Shown: positions 26,201 to 35,240 of the stretch, piece after piece | How positions within the stretch are numbered: position 1 is the first letter of the stretch | How the letters are laid out: each line of letters opens with the position of its first letter | NCBI RefSeq assembly: GCF_905475395.1 | Contig: NC_058337.1 | Span: 100,558,368 to 100,622,367, forward strand | DNA from: Chrysoperla carnea | Lineage: Eukaryota > Arthropoda > Insecta > Neuroptera > Chrysopidae | DNA length: 64,000 nt | Direction of reading: 5' to 3' | Translations under genes and position numbers: made by a program | Notes under the pieces: model-generated | Told to the model about the DNA's origin: nothing | Database searches by the model: none | What the model saw: only the letters and a program-made list of their open reading frames with translations

Positions 26201-29200
26201 CGCATGGCTTAAAATTTAGCGGAGGGACACCATTATTTTCTTTGGGATTTTTCTTTGGGACAACTCACACAAGATTTACCTGATTCTACTGTTCCGTCGA
26301 CTTTAACTACGAACTTTGTTGATTAATGAATATAAATTACGTTTTAATTTTCGAATTAACAAGTGAAAACAAACAATTGACTGAGTTAATTGTTGAAATA
26401 CCATGTATAGGCAGTGTTGATAAGTCACATTTGTGTGTTTTTGTTGTCACATTTCACATACATACATATCTGACATATTTAATTGATATTCTCATATAAT
26501 GCGCAAGTGTTGATGCGCAATCGTTTTTTTTTTTTTTGACGTCATGTAAATAACAAAAGATATTCACTTTGATATTCCTATATTAATACATACTATAAAA
26601 TTTGTACCTAATTAACGCCCTCGTGGGTAAACAGTGATGTTTACAAAAAAATGTTTCAAACAAAAGTTGTTTATTTTTTTGTAAGGAACATTTTTTACAT
26701 TTAAACTTTCATTCTATCTCTAACGGTTTACAAGATGGGTACTACGGACCCATGACCCAATTGACCCATGTTGCTCATTTACGAACTTGACCTCACTTTT
26801 TACGTCCTAAGCACGCTGTAAAAATTTCAGCTTGATATCTCTTTTCGTTTTTGAGTAATCGTGACCACAGACGGACGGCCGGACAGCCGGACAGCCGGAC
26901 GGACGGACGGACAACCGGAAATGGATTAATTAGGTGATTTTATGAACACCTATACCAATTTTTTTTTTGTAGCATCAATATTTTTAGGCGTTACAAACTT
27001 GGGACTAAACTTATAATACTATGTATATTTCATATATACATGGTATAAAAATAATCATTCATTATTTTATCTTTTCATCTCTTACAAATTGAGATATCGT
27101 GTTGTCAGTCACGCGAAAATAACGTGTATATTCCTGGAAAAGTAGATTACATGAGGAAAAAATAACAAAATCTGTAGAAATAGTTTTTTTTAATCATTTC
27201 CTTAGGGTAGGTTGGAGGCTAGGTTGGATTGACTGTCCTGGGATGGGACACACGTAGATCATAGGGTCCTTGGCAAGCTCAAGTGAGTCTACCTTCTCGT
27301 GGCAAGAGTTGAACAGTGACAGAGAAGATGAGACATCGTTTCTTCCTCTTCTTCTCTGTAACAGTCCCTGCAGCAGTAGTCATGATACACTGTCAGGCCC
27401 AGGCGTTCAGTGTGCCTGCTGCTTAGCCAATGTCCTGTAATATCTGCAACAATTTTGCTAATAGAGGCCCTTGGAATTGATATAAGATCTTCGGAACGCA
27501 TACAATTGTACTCAGACCATATATGTCTTGTTCGTTCCTCCCTCCATATAAGATAGGCCTTTTTAAAGATATGCTCTTTGAGGAGCACTTTCAGCTCGCT
27601 ATTGAATCTTATATCCGGCAGTATTGTGCCAGCAATGCTGTGTGTCCTGGCATCCAGACCAGGTTTACATTCTTTGTTCCGCCAGACCATTTAAAGACGT
27701 TCGGCAGTCCAATGCTACCTTTGAGGTTAAGTAGACTGAGCTGAATGATTTTAGCGCTACTTGGATGTCGTTGAAGATAGTTATGTCGCTGTACATGAGA
27801 CAGTGTTCAGTCAATCATCTCCTTACAACTGAAATTTTTCTTTTAATTCCTGATCACATAAATGATAAAAATTCGTAAATGAAATTTACAAAAAAATCCT
27901 ATCTATCTACAAATTATCCACTTCTTCGTTTTGAAGGAAATTATGTAAGGTGTAAGCCGAAAAGGAATTTTTTCAAAATTTACGTGCTCTGAAAAGCAAA
28001 TTTCCAAAATAATGAGAGGGGAGGAGGTTAATTTTTTCCCCTCAATCGATTAAAAAAGTTTCTATTAAATTTCCTAGAGTATACAATTATATTACAGTCA
28101 AAACATTTACCTAGTAGCTATCGATTTTTGGCCTGGTCACACTAATGTGTACACGACAACGTACACATTTTATTAAATGGAGCATTATGACATTGGATAT
28201 TCCTAAATACGTCATGAAAAGAAAAATAATTGTAATAATTAAAATTCCAGAAACGTTAATATTAATTCTGTGACAAGAATTAATAATGCCTTACAATTAC
28301 AAATTACACCTTTATTCAAAAACTAATAATACCTCCTTAAATTCATGAAATATAAAACGATATTAAGGAGGATTCTAAGAAGAAATTTCCTTTATAGTTA
28401 GGTATTCGTTAATTATCGTTTTTCATTTTTGAGAATTCTATTAATATATTTTATAAATGTATATTAGTCCAGTTTATATTTTTAAATAAGCATAAAGTTG
28501 TAGAAAATAAAATTTCCTACAATTTGTTTTCTCAATGTTTGCATTTTTTGTTCTATGTTTGAAAGTAAATATACTTTTAAATATTAAAAATAGACCAAAT
28601 TGTAATTTTTTTAAATAAAATGTACAGAAAACTAGTTAAAATGCATTTTTCACCAAAATTAGCTTAAAATAGAAAGTAACGTAATTAAAACAGATGATAA
28701 AGGTTAAAAAATCGAAATATTTTCTACCTTATACTATTATATTCTTTGAATATATTGTGCTCCGTTCTATATTATTTAACTCTCTTTAACAGTTGTTAAA
28801 ACTTGGGGGAAGTAACGTGTTAAACGTATATTTAGTGTCAAGGTCATCATGTTAGATACAGAGAATTCAAAAAAATTCATGTAACATTAATGATGATTTC
28901 ATGAATTATTATATAATATTTTATTTAAGAGTTTATAAATAAAACTAATTAAATTTTGACATACTTTTACTAATATAAAGTACACAAAAATTTTAAACAA
29001 ATGTAAAAATTTGGTTTCATGATAAAAAAACGTAATTGGTATCACTTACATATTTTTAAGTTGACATGCTTGAAACTTGAAAAATAACTTTTATCGATAA
29101 AAATGCTTCAAGCTCAAAATGTTGGATGTGTGGGCGCACATCTTGCGCAGACATTAAAATTGACCTAGGTTTTCTAGCTCGATGAAAAGCTCATTCTCTA

Positions 29201-32200
29201 TAATGTGTAATCGATAGTTGAACACTTCAAATTAGAAAGTTTTTATTGATTAAAAAAGTAACATTTTTTGTTCGAAACATTTTTTCGCAAACCGTACAGT
29301 TTAGGCAAAAACGGATTGAAAAGTTCTACCCAAAATGGTTTTTTCATTTAATGTTATGCCATATGAGACTGTGCTCCTTACCTCTACACTCCATATTCTG
29401 TATATACAAACATACAAATAGTATAAAGACACGAACAGATAACATATAATTTGAGTCACTTGGATAGAACAGGAGTGACCAAATTGGTTACGACCTAAAC
29501 CGGATAACTAGAGCACTGGGTTTAGAGTTTCGGTTTCTTTGTAATTTTTCGTTTCTTTATGTGCGTTATTAAGAGTAACATATAAAATGTGATTTCATAA
29601 TAAAAATATGTAATTAAATTATATTTTTTATATTTCAGACAAGGATGCAGTCATTACGAAAATCAGACTTAATAGCCAACCGAGGTGTAGGCCAGACCTT
29701 AGTACGCATGGTACAAACGGAAGGTATATTTCGACCTGTTCGAGGAATGTCAGCTGTTGTTGTTGGATCAGGACCCGCACATGCTCTTTATTTTAGTTGT
29801 TACGAATTTATGAAAGAATCGATGATGCAACGGTTTCATAATCCAAGATACAATACTCTTATTTACGGTAATTAATTTTACATTGTTATCTATACTAATA
29901 TTATAAATGTCAATATGTGTTTGTTTGATCCACGTAAATATTGCCAGGGAAGATAGTTGAAGAAACAGAAAGTGATTAAGTAGTCAGTCTAAACACTCAA
30001 GATATATTTTATTTCTTCGGGAAAATTCTTAGTAGAAATGAAGTATATTAAAGACATGAAAAGCAGGATAGATAAACTCTATATTAACTTACATTCCTAC
30101 CTACCTTCGAAATTTTCTCAAATATTAAAAATTTTACTACATCCTTTTTCTAAATTCGCTGATTAGGGGCGAAAGAAGAAAAATTACAAAATTTTAACAT
30201 TACTGTCATAAATATAGGAAAATAAACGTCATGCCAGAGTTCTCTCACTTTATTGCTTTCATACCAAAATAACTGAACTTTGTAATTTGAATCTTGTACA
30301 CTCTAAGTCAAATTAGTCGCAAAAGTTGAACTATTCTAAATGATCTTACTAGTACAGTATGGTAAAACACGTGCATTTTTTTGTGGTACAGAGTGTACAA
30401 TTAGAACTTTTTCAATTTTCAGTTGTGCAAATAGAATTTGAATAAATTGAAGGATGATAGTGGGGACGCTACCACAAGTAGAACGCAAGAGCCAAATCAC
30501 CCACAAGACGTTGTTAACTCATCCTCATTAGAGGCATAGCCAACCTATGGATCACAAACTGACGCCATCACAGGGTGAACGTAAGGGCCAAAAACTCGCA
30601 GGCAGGAGCTAGCTCGACTCCATTAGAGGAACAGTCAATCCGCGGACACAATATAGACGCCTTCACAGGGTGAATTTGAAGGACAAAAACTTGCAAACTT
30701 GTGCATTCACCCTTTACAAAGTTCTAATTGCTTAAGGGTAAAATTGTTCAAGTTCTAATTGTACAAGGTTCAAGTTAAATAAAAGTTCATTTACAAGTTC
30801 AATTTTCAAAGCTATTCTGGCCGGGCATTACTTTATTGGCGTAAAGTAAACGAGTACAGATGTTGCCAACCTCAATAATTATTTAGCTAGGCTGGGTAAT
30901 TACTTCTTTAAAAAGAAAGGCTACCGCGTTATAGCCTTCACATATTTCCCCACACACCCCTTTTGTTTCTAATTTCATAAGTAAACAAATTTTTTTGGAT
31001 AAGTACCTTAATTACCATAAAAGTTACAAAATAAAATCAAAATTAAACTTGGACAATGTTATCTGCAATGTTCTGAAGGGTTTACTACAATTAGGTATGC
31101 TAAAATAGCTTTAGGCATTCGAAGTCTGGATTAAAATGTGCTAGTTTTTTCTAAATCTAAAAAATTAAATGGTAATTTATATTTTAGGTGCTGCTGGGTG
31201 TATTTCAACATTAGTACATGATGGTGCCATGAATCCTGCGGAAGGTATGTATTATATTCTAATTCAAAGAAAAATTTATGGATTACATTCATCAACATAT
31301 TTTCACAATATTATTAAATATTATGCATTTAATTAATTTAATTAACTCCTGCTCAAACACGATTACTAACATTAAATAAAATGTTCGGAAAAAAGTCTAC
31401 TTGGCAACTTTTTCAAGTATTGCAAACTTGCGAAACAGAAACGCTTGTTTGCAGCGTGCTAAAAATCTATATGTTAGATTGAACAATAGAATTTCTTTTA
31501 TTGTTGGACTACAAACTAATAGGGTTTGAATCATCTCATACCCTCACTGGCATAAAATTTCGTCCAGATAGATATCTCTAAAAATCTTGGATAATTTCAG
31601 ATATCTGCATCTCTAACCAGCTAAATTCAAAAATTTCTCATTCATTTTAAGTTCATAAAAATAAACTTTGTTTGGCAATCGTAACATCGTTTTTTTTTTT
31701 GCCTGCCTGTCCTACTGTCACAAATTTAAACTTTCTTCGTAAAGATAAAATAGACTATAATAATATGACAAAAAGACACACGAGTCGAACTTAAGGATTC
31801 ATTTTTGATGGCAAAACACTAATAACTATGGTTCAAGGCACTGAAAGCATAGTTAATACTTTAAACTAGTAACATGTGATACATCAAGTCCAATTAAAAA
31901 ATTTAACTGAATGTTAAGATGGTTCTAAAATTTAACTATAGCTACATTGCGTGAATAATCCTCCACAAACTCACAGTGTACACTAATGATAGACAAACGG
32001 TAGAAGAAATCGAATTTGCACTTAAATTATCATGAAAAACTGAATATTTTTATTATTCATATAAAATCGATATTTAGTCGAAGTTTTATCGTAAATGTCA
32101 ATTATGAAATATTGGTTAATTAATGACGTAATCTTAAAAGCATCGTTTAAATTACTATCTAGTAATTAACAGGAACTGAATGCCCAGTTGAATATTAATG

Positions 32201-34704
32201 TTAAACTATAAATTAACACACGTACTGCAAGCATATATTTGACTTAGTTTTGACTATACCAGCCTTTCCATTCCATTTCTTACCGACATGTTTACTTTCT
32301 ATTCATGGACTACATAGTTACATCTATCTAGATCCCTAATTTATTTGGCACTATTATACAAATATTAATAAACTTGAGTTATCGAGTAATGAAATGAAAT
32401 AGTCCTTTGAGAAAATATCTTGCAAATTTAGTACTTGGATCTCTATGGTTCTGCCATCGTCAAATATGTATACATTGTACAGAGTGAACGCAAAATGTAC
32501 CTGTTTCTTTGTTTTGTTTATGTTTTTATATTTCTAGTTAACCAAAAACATCTGATTAAACATTTATATTTGATCAGACACTTTTTTAATGCATCTATTT
32601 CATTCAAAACAAAAATTGATTTTATTACGAACTTTTTGTTTTCATAAATTTCATTGAAGGTCAGAAACAAATGATTTATCTAATTATTTATTATATAAAA
32701 GACAATAATTCATTTTGTTATAAATAGCTTGTAACTAAGAAGTAGAATTCTTATTAGTTATGAAAATGACTAATTAGGACAAAATTAGTTCCAATTGATG
32801 ACGCAAAGGAACAAACATACATAGAGTGATAAACACACTACCACTCTTTTCCGTCGTACAGTTGGGCAAAAATACCAAAAATTTTTGTTCGAAAACTGAG
32901 GTCTGTAGCTCCGAAAGGGGTCTTTTCTGGACTCATGTTTATCACTTAAGCCAAAAAAAGAGGGTCAACCTCGGAATAAGAGATAATAAGTTGTAAACTT
33001 GTACAAACCTTTATTTTGGCTAAAGAAAATTTGTCTCAAATTTTCATAAAATCTAGTACCCGCGTCTTAAGATAGTCCTTTTTCTCTTTGTAACGGGGCT
33101 CTTGTCCACCAAGCTACGCCGCTGTATTTGGGCTGTTCTAATTTCCTTGTTTTAAAATTTTTTTTCTGTTTATACTGACCGTTCATTTATAGAACCATCA
33201 ATCGATGATATCAGTTATTACTGTTATTAGCTAGAAATAATTTGCTTTCTGACCAAAAGTTTATTATCGAATTTCAAAGCGTTATAATTTGATTTCTTGG
33301 ATTTGTTTTAATTTTTGAACTTTGTGCCATTAATAAATAACATTTGATCGAGAAAACTTAAGAACATAATGGTTCATTTTTATTTGAATTGATCGGAATC
33401 CAATTTTCATAAGAATTATGTATTAATTGTATTTATGTTGAATAAAATTTGAAAAATACAGTGCAACCTCGATATAACGAATCTGAAGGGAACCAGTAAA
33501 TATTCGTTATATCAAGTAATTCGTTAAACTGAGGTTTGTTATATTGAGGTTAAGTTGGTCTAAAATTCGTTATAAAGAGGAAAAAAGTGTCGGAACCTCT
33601 CGCGACATGAATTACATACTGTGGAGTATACTAACTGTCATATATTGGTGGGACTTTATACGTTATATAAAGGTTTTGAATTGACGAATTTCGTTATTTA
33701 GAGGTATTTAAATTTTTTATGTAGTTGAAAATTCGTTATAAAGAGGCTGTTCGCAAAAAATATTCGTAATGTAGAGGTATATTTTATATTGACTCTTATG
33801 GACAATTCAAGGGGATTGCGAAAAATTTGTTAAATCGAGGAATTCGTTATATTGAGGTTCGTTATATTAAGGTTGCACTGTAATTTGATAGATAGACTTA
33901 TTAAGAATTATGTTTATTATTTAAAAACTATATAAATCTATGAATAATGTATTAATAAATTTATTTTTGTTAACAGTTGTGAAACAGCGTGTACAAATGT
34001 ATAATTCACCTTACAAGTCAGTAATGGATTGTATAGTCAAAGTGTACAAAACAGAAGGTTTAAAGGCATTCTATCGATCTTACACCACACAATTAACAAT
34101 GAACATCCCATTTCAAAGTATGCATTTTATGTCTTATGAATTCATGCAATCAATATTAAATGAAGATGGTAAATATAATCCACGAGCTCATATGATCAGT
34201 GGTGCAATTGCTGGGGGTGTTGCATCTGCAGCAACTACACCATTGGATGTCTGTAAAACGTTATTAAACACCCAAGAGATCAAAACAAAAGTAACAGGAT
34301 TAACGGAAGCCGTACACACAGTATATAGACTAGGTGGTCCAACAGGATTTTTCCGTGGTATGCAAGCACGAGTATTATACACAATGCCAGCAACAGCCAT
34401 CTGTTGGTCAACATATGAATTCTTTAAATACTTTTTTAAAAAACAACATGAAGATCAACAAGAAGCACTAAGTTTTACTATACCAGAAACAATTGAACCA
34501 TCTTGGCCACCTGGTTCATCCGATGCAAAAAGTAAAATAGAATTTAACGAAAAATTAGCATTAAAACCACGTGAATTGCCTGCGATGTCTGGTGCAGGAT
34601 ATTATGGAACAATGTCATTCAACACAATTCATACAAAAGAAACCAGCAACAATTTAAATGGTATTCATAAAGGAAATTCAATACTAGATATTAAGCATAC
34701 TTAG
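10026..34704 (+). CDS. mfrn: Mitoferrin, mitochondrial iron importer (SLC25A28/37 family), four exons
   Basis: Carries Fe2+ across the mitochondrial inner membrane for haem and Fe-S cluster synthesis (family knowledge). Exons: 10026-10142, 29639-29867, 31188-31244, 33977-34704; all introns are GT-AG, phases 0, 1, 1. The joined frame is 377 codons including TAG, 376 aa, close to the usual insect length. The start is the only ATG with a full N-terminus, reading [10 protein letters not shown] then [12 protein letters not shown]. All three mitochondrial-carrier signatures are present: PLDSVK (34-39, running into TRMQSL across the exon junction), PAEVVK in [14 protein letters not shown] (132-137, the mitoferrin hallmark) and PLDVCK (223-228). 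Six membrane helices are expected from the fold. The tail after about residue 290 is polar and poorly conserved. Intron 1 is 19.5 kb and exon 3 only 57 bp. Confidence 0.96.
11899..12178. repeat. Short foldback with three related arms
   Basis: GCAACTGCATTAAAGCCATC plus AGAAGTGACAG (11899-11938) recurs inverted at 12014-12050 as CTGTCACTTCTGGGAATGG and TTTAATGGGGCTGC. A second inverted partner at 12112-12175 (GTCACTTCTAGAGGTGG and ATTTCTTTATCATT) pairs with 11927-11990. The arrangement is a compact foldback about 280 bp long. It explains the 92-codon ORF overlapping it, which I do not call as a gene. Confidence 0.5.
12380..12600 (+). repeat. Degenerate dispersed repeat with (TG/TC) simple-sequence core
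   Basis: CCCCCCAATT and GAAGGGGTGTTACAAAAC lead into TGTGTGTGTGTCTGTCTGTT, then GCATCATAGCGCCTAAACG and phrases such as GATTTTTTTTGTTTCGTTTG and AGAGTGTTCTTAGTTATGTT. This layout is familiar from repeats scattered through many insect genomes. No second copy in the window defines its ends. Confidence 0.4.
13588..14970 (-). mobile_element. Tc1/mariner-superfamily element with decayed transposase
   Basis: The element starts AAGGGTGATCC and ends GGATCACCCTT, with TA on both sides: 11-bp terminal inverted repeats and a TA duplication. It reads on the minus strand from the right end, where the frame at 14641-14901 contains [20 protein letters not shown] followed by [18 protein letters not shown]. 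That resembles the N-terminal helix-turn-helix of a common insect IS630/Tc1-like transposase (GGSVKNV-R-LRPFYG-HNRPSE type), with the frame breaking before any catalytic DDE region. The middle is occupied by an R-family copy (13621-14196). An inverted pair (GATGAATGAGAGAGAAAACT at about 14482 and its partner at about 14610-14640) lies between. Confidence 0.7.
13621..14196 (+). repeat. R-family dispersed repeat, copy 1
   Basis: Opens GGAAACAAACAATTGACTGA, contains ACCATGTATAGACAG, AGTGATGTTTACGAAAAATG, TCGTTTTTGAGTTACAGTG and CATACAAACGGACAACCG, and closes AATACATGGTATATAAA. The order of these blocks matches the copies at 26357 and 39182 (the latter inverted). It lies inside the Tc1/mariner-like element at 13588-14970, so it either inserted there or was captured by it. 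Confidence 0.75.
15400..16042. repeat. TTAA-ended repeat related to the 18.8-kb element
   Basis: The left part carries AATGTATGAGCACGGTAGTG and GGGGAC at 15409-15433. The right part ends GCTCATACATCCTTAA near 16042, giving inverted ATGTATGAGCA termini. The left block is the inverse of CCCCACTACCGTGTTCATAC at about 19010-19030, and the flanking TTGAAAACAA and GAGTTAAAAC blocks are shared too. The boundaries are approximate. Confidence 0.4.
17193..17240 (+). repeat. (TA)n microsatellite
   Basis: About 24 uninterrupted TA units end exactly where the mariner fragment begins. This fits insertion of a TA-targeting element into a TA-rich tract, or later slippage at the insertion edge. Confidence 0.9.
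17241..17474 (+). mobile_element. Truncated mariner element, 5' end only
   Basis: Starts at a TA with ACAGGTTGGCTGATAAGTCC and reads through a 5' leader into an ATG followed by EKKEFRVF, the N-terminus of a mariner transposase (family usual: [11 protein letters not shown]). It is nearly identical to each arm of the foldback at 55515-56033, but similarity stops at GAAGGGAAA about residue 17. No 3' end or catalytic D,D34D region follows. An extra T after GTGTTTT shifts the frame relative to the other copy. Confidence 0.8.
17475..17640 (-). other. Coding-like sequence of unknown origin fused to the mariner fragment
   Basis: A minus-strand frame begins about 17594 with [20 protein letters not shown] and continues [15 protein letters not shown] before entering reversed mariner leader sequence. 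It is richer in G/C than its surroundings and not AT-noise-like. I do not recognise it. It may be a piece of the locus the mariner jumped into or of another element. Confidence 0.3.
18193..18440 (+). other. Unrecognised coding-like stretch
   Basis: The frame from the ATG at 18191 reads [20 protein letters not shown], then [20 protein letters not shown] and [13 protein letters not shown] before a stop at 18380. The same frame resumes as [18 protein letters not shown]. The composition is more protein-like than the background, and the two open parts are in one frame separated by a single stop. No family is recognised. It could be a pseudogene fragment of a transposon or gene. Confidence 0.3.
18822..19307. 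mobile_element. TTAA-flanked MITE (piggyBac-like), copy 1
   Basis: TTAA at 18822-18825 is followed by GGTAGTACGAGCACCAAG. The right end is CTTGGTGCTTGTACATCC followed by TTAA at 19304-19307. The inverted GG(TA/AT)GTAC-AGCACCAAG ends and four-base TTAA flanks are the signature of piggyBac-type insertion. There is no transposase. An internal CATACATCCTTAA at 19028-19040 looks like a second, nested right end. A C14 run lies near 19200. Confidence 0.65.
20413..20883. mobile_element. TTAA-flanked MITE (piggyBac-like), copy 2
   Basis: The left end is TTAA then GGTAGTGTACTCAC. The right end is GGAGTGAACTACC then TTAA at 20880-20883. Terminal GGTAGT is shared with the elements at 18822 and 40286, and the internal sequence is largely different. 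The element has no ORF of note. Confidence 0.65.
21333..21915 (+). repeat. Repeat V, copy 1 (with internal foldback)
   Basis: Opens GTGGGCAGTTAAATCGACTA, passes through TTTAAAATATGACTAATTTT, CAATTGTTTACAT and GTATTAGAAATTGT, and closes ATGCACGGAGCGAATAGG. The same blocks occur in order in the inverted copy at 55360-56254 and partly at 53615-53790. Copy 1 carries an extra palindromic stretch at 21575-21787. I recognise no protein-coding content. Confidence 0.7.
21575..21787. mobile_element. 213-bp foldback inside repeat V
   Basis: The left arm begins AGCCATATAAAATATATGAA, runs through TTTTTATGGACG and ends TTATGTATAAAACGAAG. The right arm is its inverse, ending TTCATATAATACATATGGCT. The arms are about 70 bp. 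The two other V copies have no equivalent, so it is likely an insertion. The central part includes a TGTGTTACTGTGTGTGG phrase. Confidence 0.6.
22186..22258 (-). repeat. R-family fragment (3' end)
   Basis: ACCCTGTATGTATGAATATC, AAGGTATATTAAATTTAGTC, CCAAGTTTGCAACGC and AATATTGATGCT match the inverted 3' terminus of the R family. The rest of the element is missing. Confidence 0.65.
23030..23240. repeat. Small inverted repeat
   Basis: AGCACTGTAATGGCGGTTGA followed by AGAGGG (about 23033-23058) is matched inverted by CCCTCTTCTACCGGCATTAC and AGTGCT (about 23207-23233). A local palindrome, TTTATACCATAAAG to CCATGGTATAAA, lies between. It is compatible with a short foldback element. Confidence 0.45.
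23626..23835. repeat. Small inverted repeat
   Basis: GAAAAAACGCAGCAGAGAAT and TTGCCGGAC near 23631-23662 are matched inverted by GTCGGTCCAAATTTCCTGCT and GCGTTTTTTC near 23797-23827. It is a short hairpin-forming element without an ORF. Confidence 0.45.
24556..24731 (+). repeat. Repeat S, copy 1
   Basis: Blocks TTTAGGTTCTAAATTG, AACTTTTGTTTAAGTTATTT, TTTTGATTGGTTAACTACAA and AAAATGGCCCACTCTGTATA match, in inverse orientation, the sequence at 49672-49846 over about 175 bp. The TCTGTATA end resembles termini of other repeats in the window. Confidence 0.65.
24761..25206 (+). repeat. Direct duplication, about 160-bp unit, period 275 bp
   Basis: Units at 24761-24916 and 25036-25206 share TAACTTTGGGTC, then CACTCCTTGG or TACTCCTTGG, then ATTGCAATAACGTTAAATTT and GACCAGAAATTT, and end GTGGGATTACATACTTGG. 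The spacer (24917-25035) carries its own duplicated AAAATCAATTTTTTGGAT. Confidence 0.75.
26357..27046 (+). repeat. R-family dispersed repeat, copy 2 (most complete)
   Basis: Opens AACAAGTGAAAACAAACAAT and TGACTGAGTTAATTG, then ACCATGTATAGGCAGTG, GTGATGTTTACAAAAAAATG, TCTCTTTTCGTTTTTGAG and a G/C-rich (GGAC/CGGA)n minisatellite at 26870-26925, and closes at the hairpin ATGTATATTTCATATATACA followed by TGGTAT. There is no ORF. The ACCATGTATA near the 5' end and TATACATGGT at the 3' end are inverted. Confidence 0.8.
27289..27830 (-). mobile_element. Non-LTR retrotransposon remnant: RNase H end and zinc-knuckle tail
   Basis: On the minus strand from about 27805 the frame reads [20 protein letters not shown], then [20 protein letters not shown] and AEQ. 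This is the RNase H pattern SD-x-QAAL-AL-S--TSK-V-ECR-LN-LA of I/R1/LOA-group retrotransposons. A frameshift follows; another frame gives [10 protein letters not shown], the conserved VPGH strand. The 133-codon ORF at 27289-27690 then ends [42 protein letters not shown], the Cys/His tail of the same polyprotein. Reverse transcriptase and endonuclease regions are absent. This is a 5'-truncated, frameshifted dead copy, probably inserted in the mitoferrin intron. Confidence 0.8.
29060..29200 (+). repeat. Repeat U, copy 1
   Basis: TTGACATGCTTGAAACTTGA, AATGTTGGATGTGTGGGCGC, TTGACCTAGGTTTTCTAGCT and CGATGAAAAGCTCATT match, inverted, the sequence at 53965-54091. It ends about 440 bp before mitoferrin exon 2. 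Confidence 0.65.
29868..31187 (+). other. Mitoferrin intron 2
   Basis: Begins GTAATTAAT and ends TATATTTTAG. Apart from the tandem-repeat element at 30394-30770 it holds nothing I recognise. Confidence 0.85.
30394..30770. mobile_element. Non-autonomous element with 95-bp internal tandem repeats
   Basis: GTACAATTAGAAC at the left is matched inverted by GTTCTAATTGTAC at 30751-30764. Inside, two full units (30481-30576, 96 bp; 30577-30671, 95 bp) and a partial third begin GAACG-AAG-GCCAAA, pass ATTAGAGG and end GACGCC-TCACAGGGT. The region is distinctly richer in G/C than its surroundings. A related inverted, degenerate copy lies at about 50436-50630 (GATGGCGTCGAC, GGCCTTACGTTCATCC, AAAGTTCTAATTGCT). 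Confidence 0.6.
31245..33976 (+). other. Mitoferrin intron 3
   Basis: Begins GTATGTATTA and ends TTTGTTAACAG. It contains the pogo-like MITE at 33459-33880, which ends 96 bp before exon 4. The rest (31245-33458) shows no feature I can support; a short ORF at 32435 looks random. Confidence 0.85.
33459..33880. mobile_element. pogo/Tigger-like MITE, copy 2
   Basis: The 422-bp element begins CAGTGCAACCTCGATATAAC and ends GTTATATTAAGGTTGCACTG, with TA on both sides. The TIR is about 22 bp. Its core motif ATTCGTTATA(T/A) recurs through the element (for example at 33501, 33570, 33730 and 33841), so it is built largely of TIR-like repeats. There is no transposase. It is the best-preserved of three related copies. 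Confidence 0.85.
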
Positions 34705-35202
34705 TAAATTTTATTGTTTTCTTGTTGTTTACCATCCACAAAAATAATCCATGTTGTTTCAAAATTCAACTAAAATTATTTATAAAAATTCCATGGATAA
34801 TTATTTTTTTTTGTAAATATAATTCACAGGTAAAGAAGATAAAGTTATTTCACATATTCTCGAATAACAGTTACTGGGTGTCTAATAAAAACTTCATCGT
34901 CTTACATGAATTGATTTTTTTTTGAAAAAAAATAACGACAGAATGTTGTGTGATTTTGGAAAAAAGAAACACAGGGTTTTATATTTTAGCAACAAAAAAA
35001 AAAAAAAAAAAAGAAACAGTATTTTTTTTATAAAAAAAATCAACCAAAAAAAATGTAAAATGATCGATGGAACTGCTGAAGATGGTATTTTTGAGTCTTG
35101 TACATAACGATAAGGAGAAGGATCATTTTTTTTAATTTGTGAAGATTGTTTTTTAAATTGTAGCAAAATGACTATAAATATTGCAACTCAGGTTTGCTTT
35201 AA

Positions 35203-35240
35203 AATAAAATATATGTAGAAGTTGTCGTCCCTTTAATAAA
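35203..35240 (+). promoter_or_regulatory. Candidate poly(A) signals for mitoferrin
   Basis: AATAAA at 35203-35208 and again at 35235-35240, about 500-535 bp after the stop, would give a 3' UTR of about 0.55 kb containing several A- and T-homopolymer tracts (34982-35000, 35280-35292). The choice between hexamers cannot be made from sequence. Confidence 0.45.

Larger units (their letters stand above)
10143..29638 (+). other. Mitoferrin intron 1 (19.5 kb), repeat-filled
   Basis: Begins GTAATTG and ends TTTTTATATTTCAG. It holds the foldback at 11899-12178, the Tc1/mariner-like element at 13588-14970, a mariner fragment at 17241, TTAA elements at 18822 and 20413, repeat V at 21333, R copies, a non-LTR fragment near 27.3-27.8 kb and several smaller inverted repeats. 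Remaining stretches (10143-11700, 15000-15350, 16200-17190, 25240-26350, 27850-29050) show nothing I can support beyond AT-rich DNA. The phrase GGGACACCCTGTATA at 17089-17103 is a terminus also seen on the foldback at 47 kb. Confidence 0.8.

Noticed and set aside
26870..26925. CRISPR-like short repeats (GGACGGACGG...)
   Set aside because: A simple minisatellite inside the R repeat with no spacer structure, in a eukaryotic intron.
34894..35166. ORFs on both strands in the mitoferrin 3' UTR
   Set aside because: Made of poly-A/poly-T translated as Lys or Phe runs.
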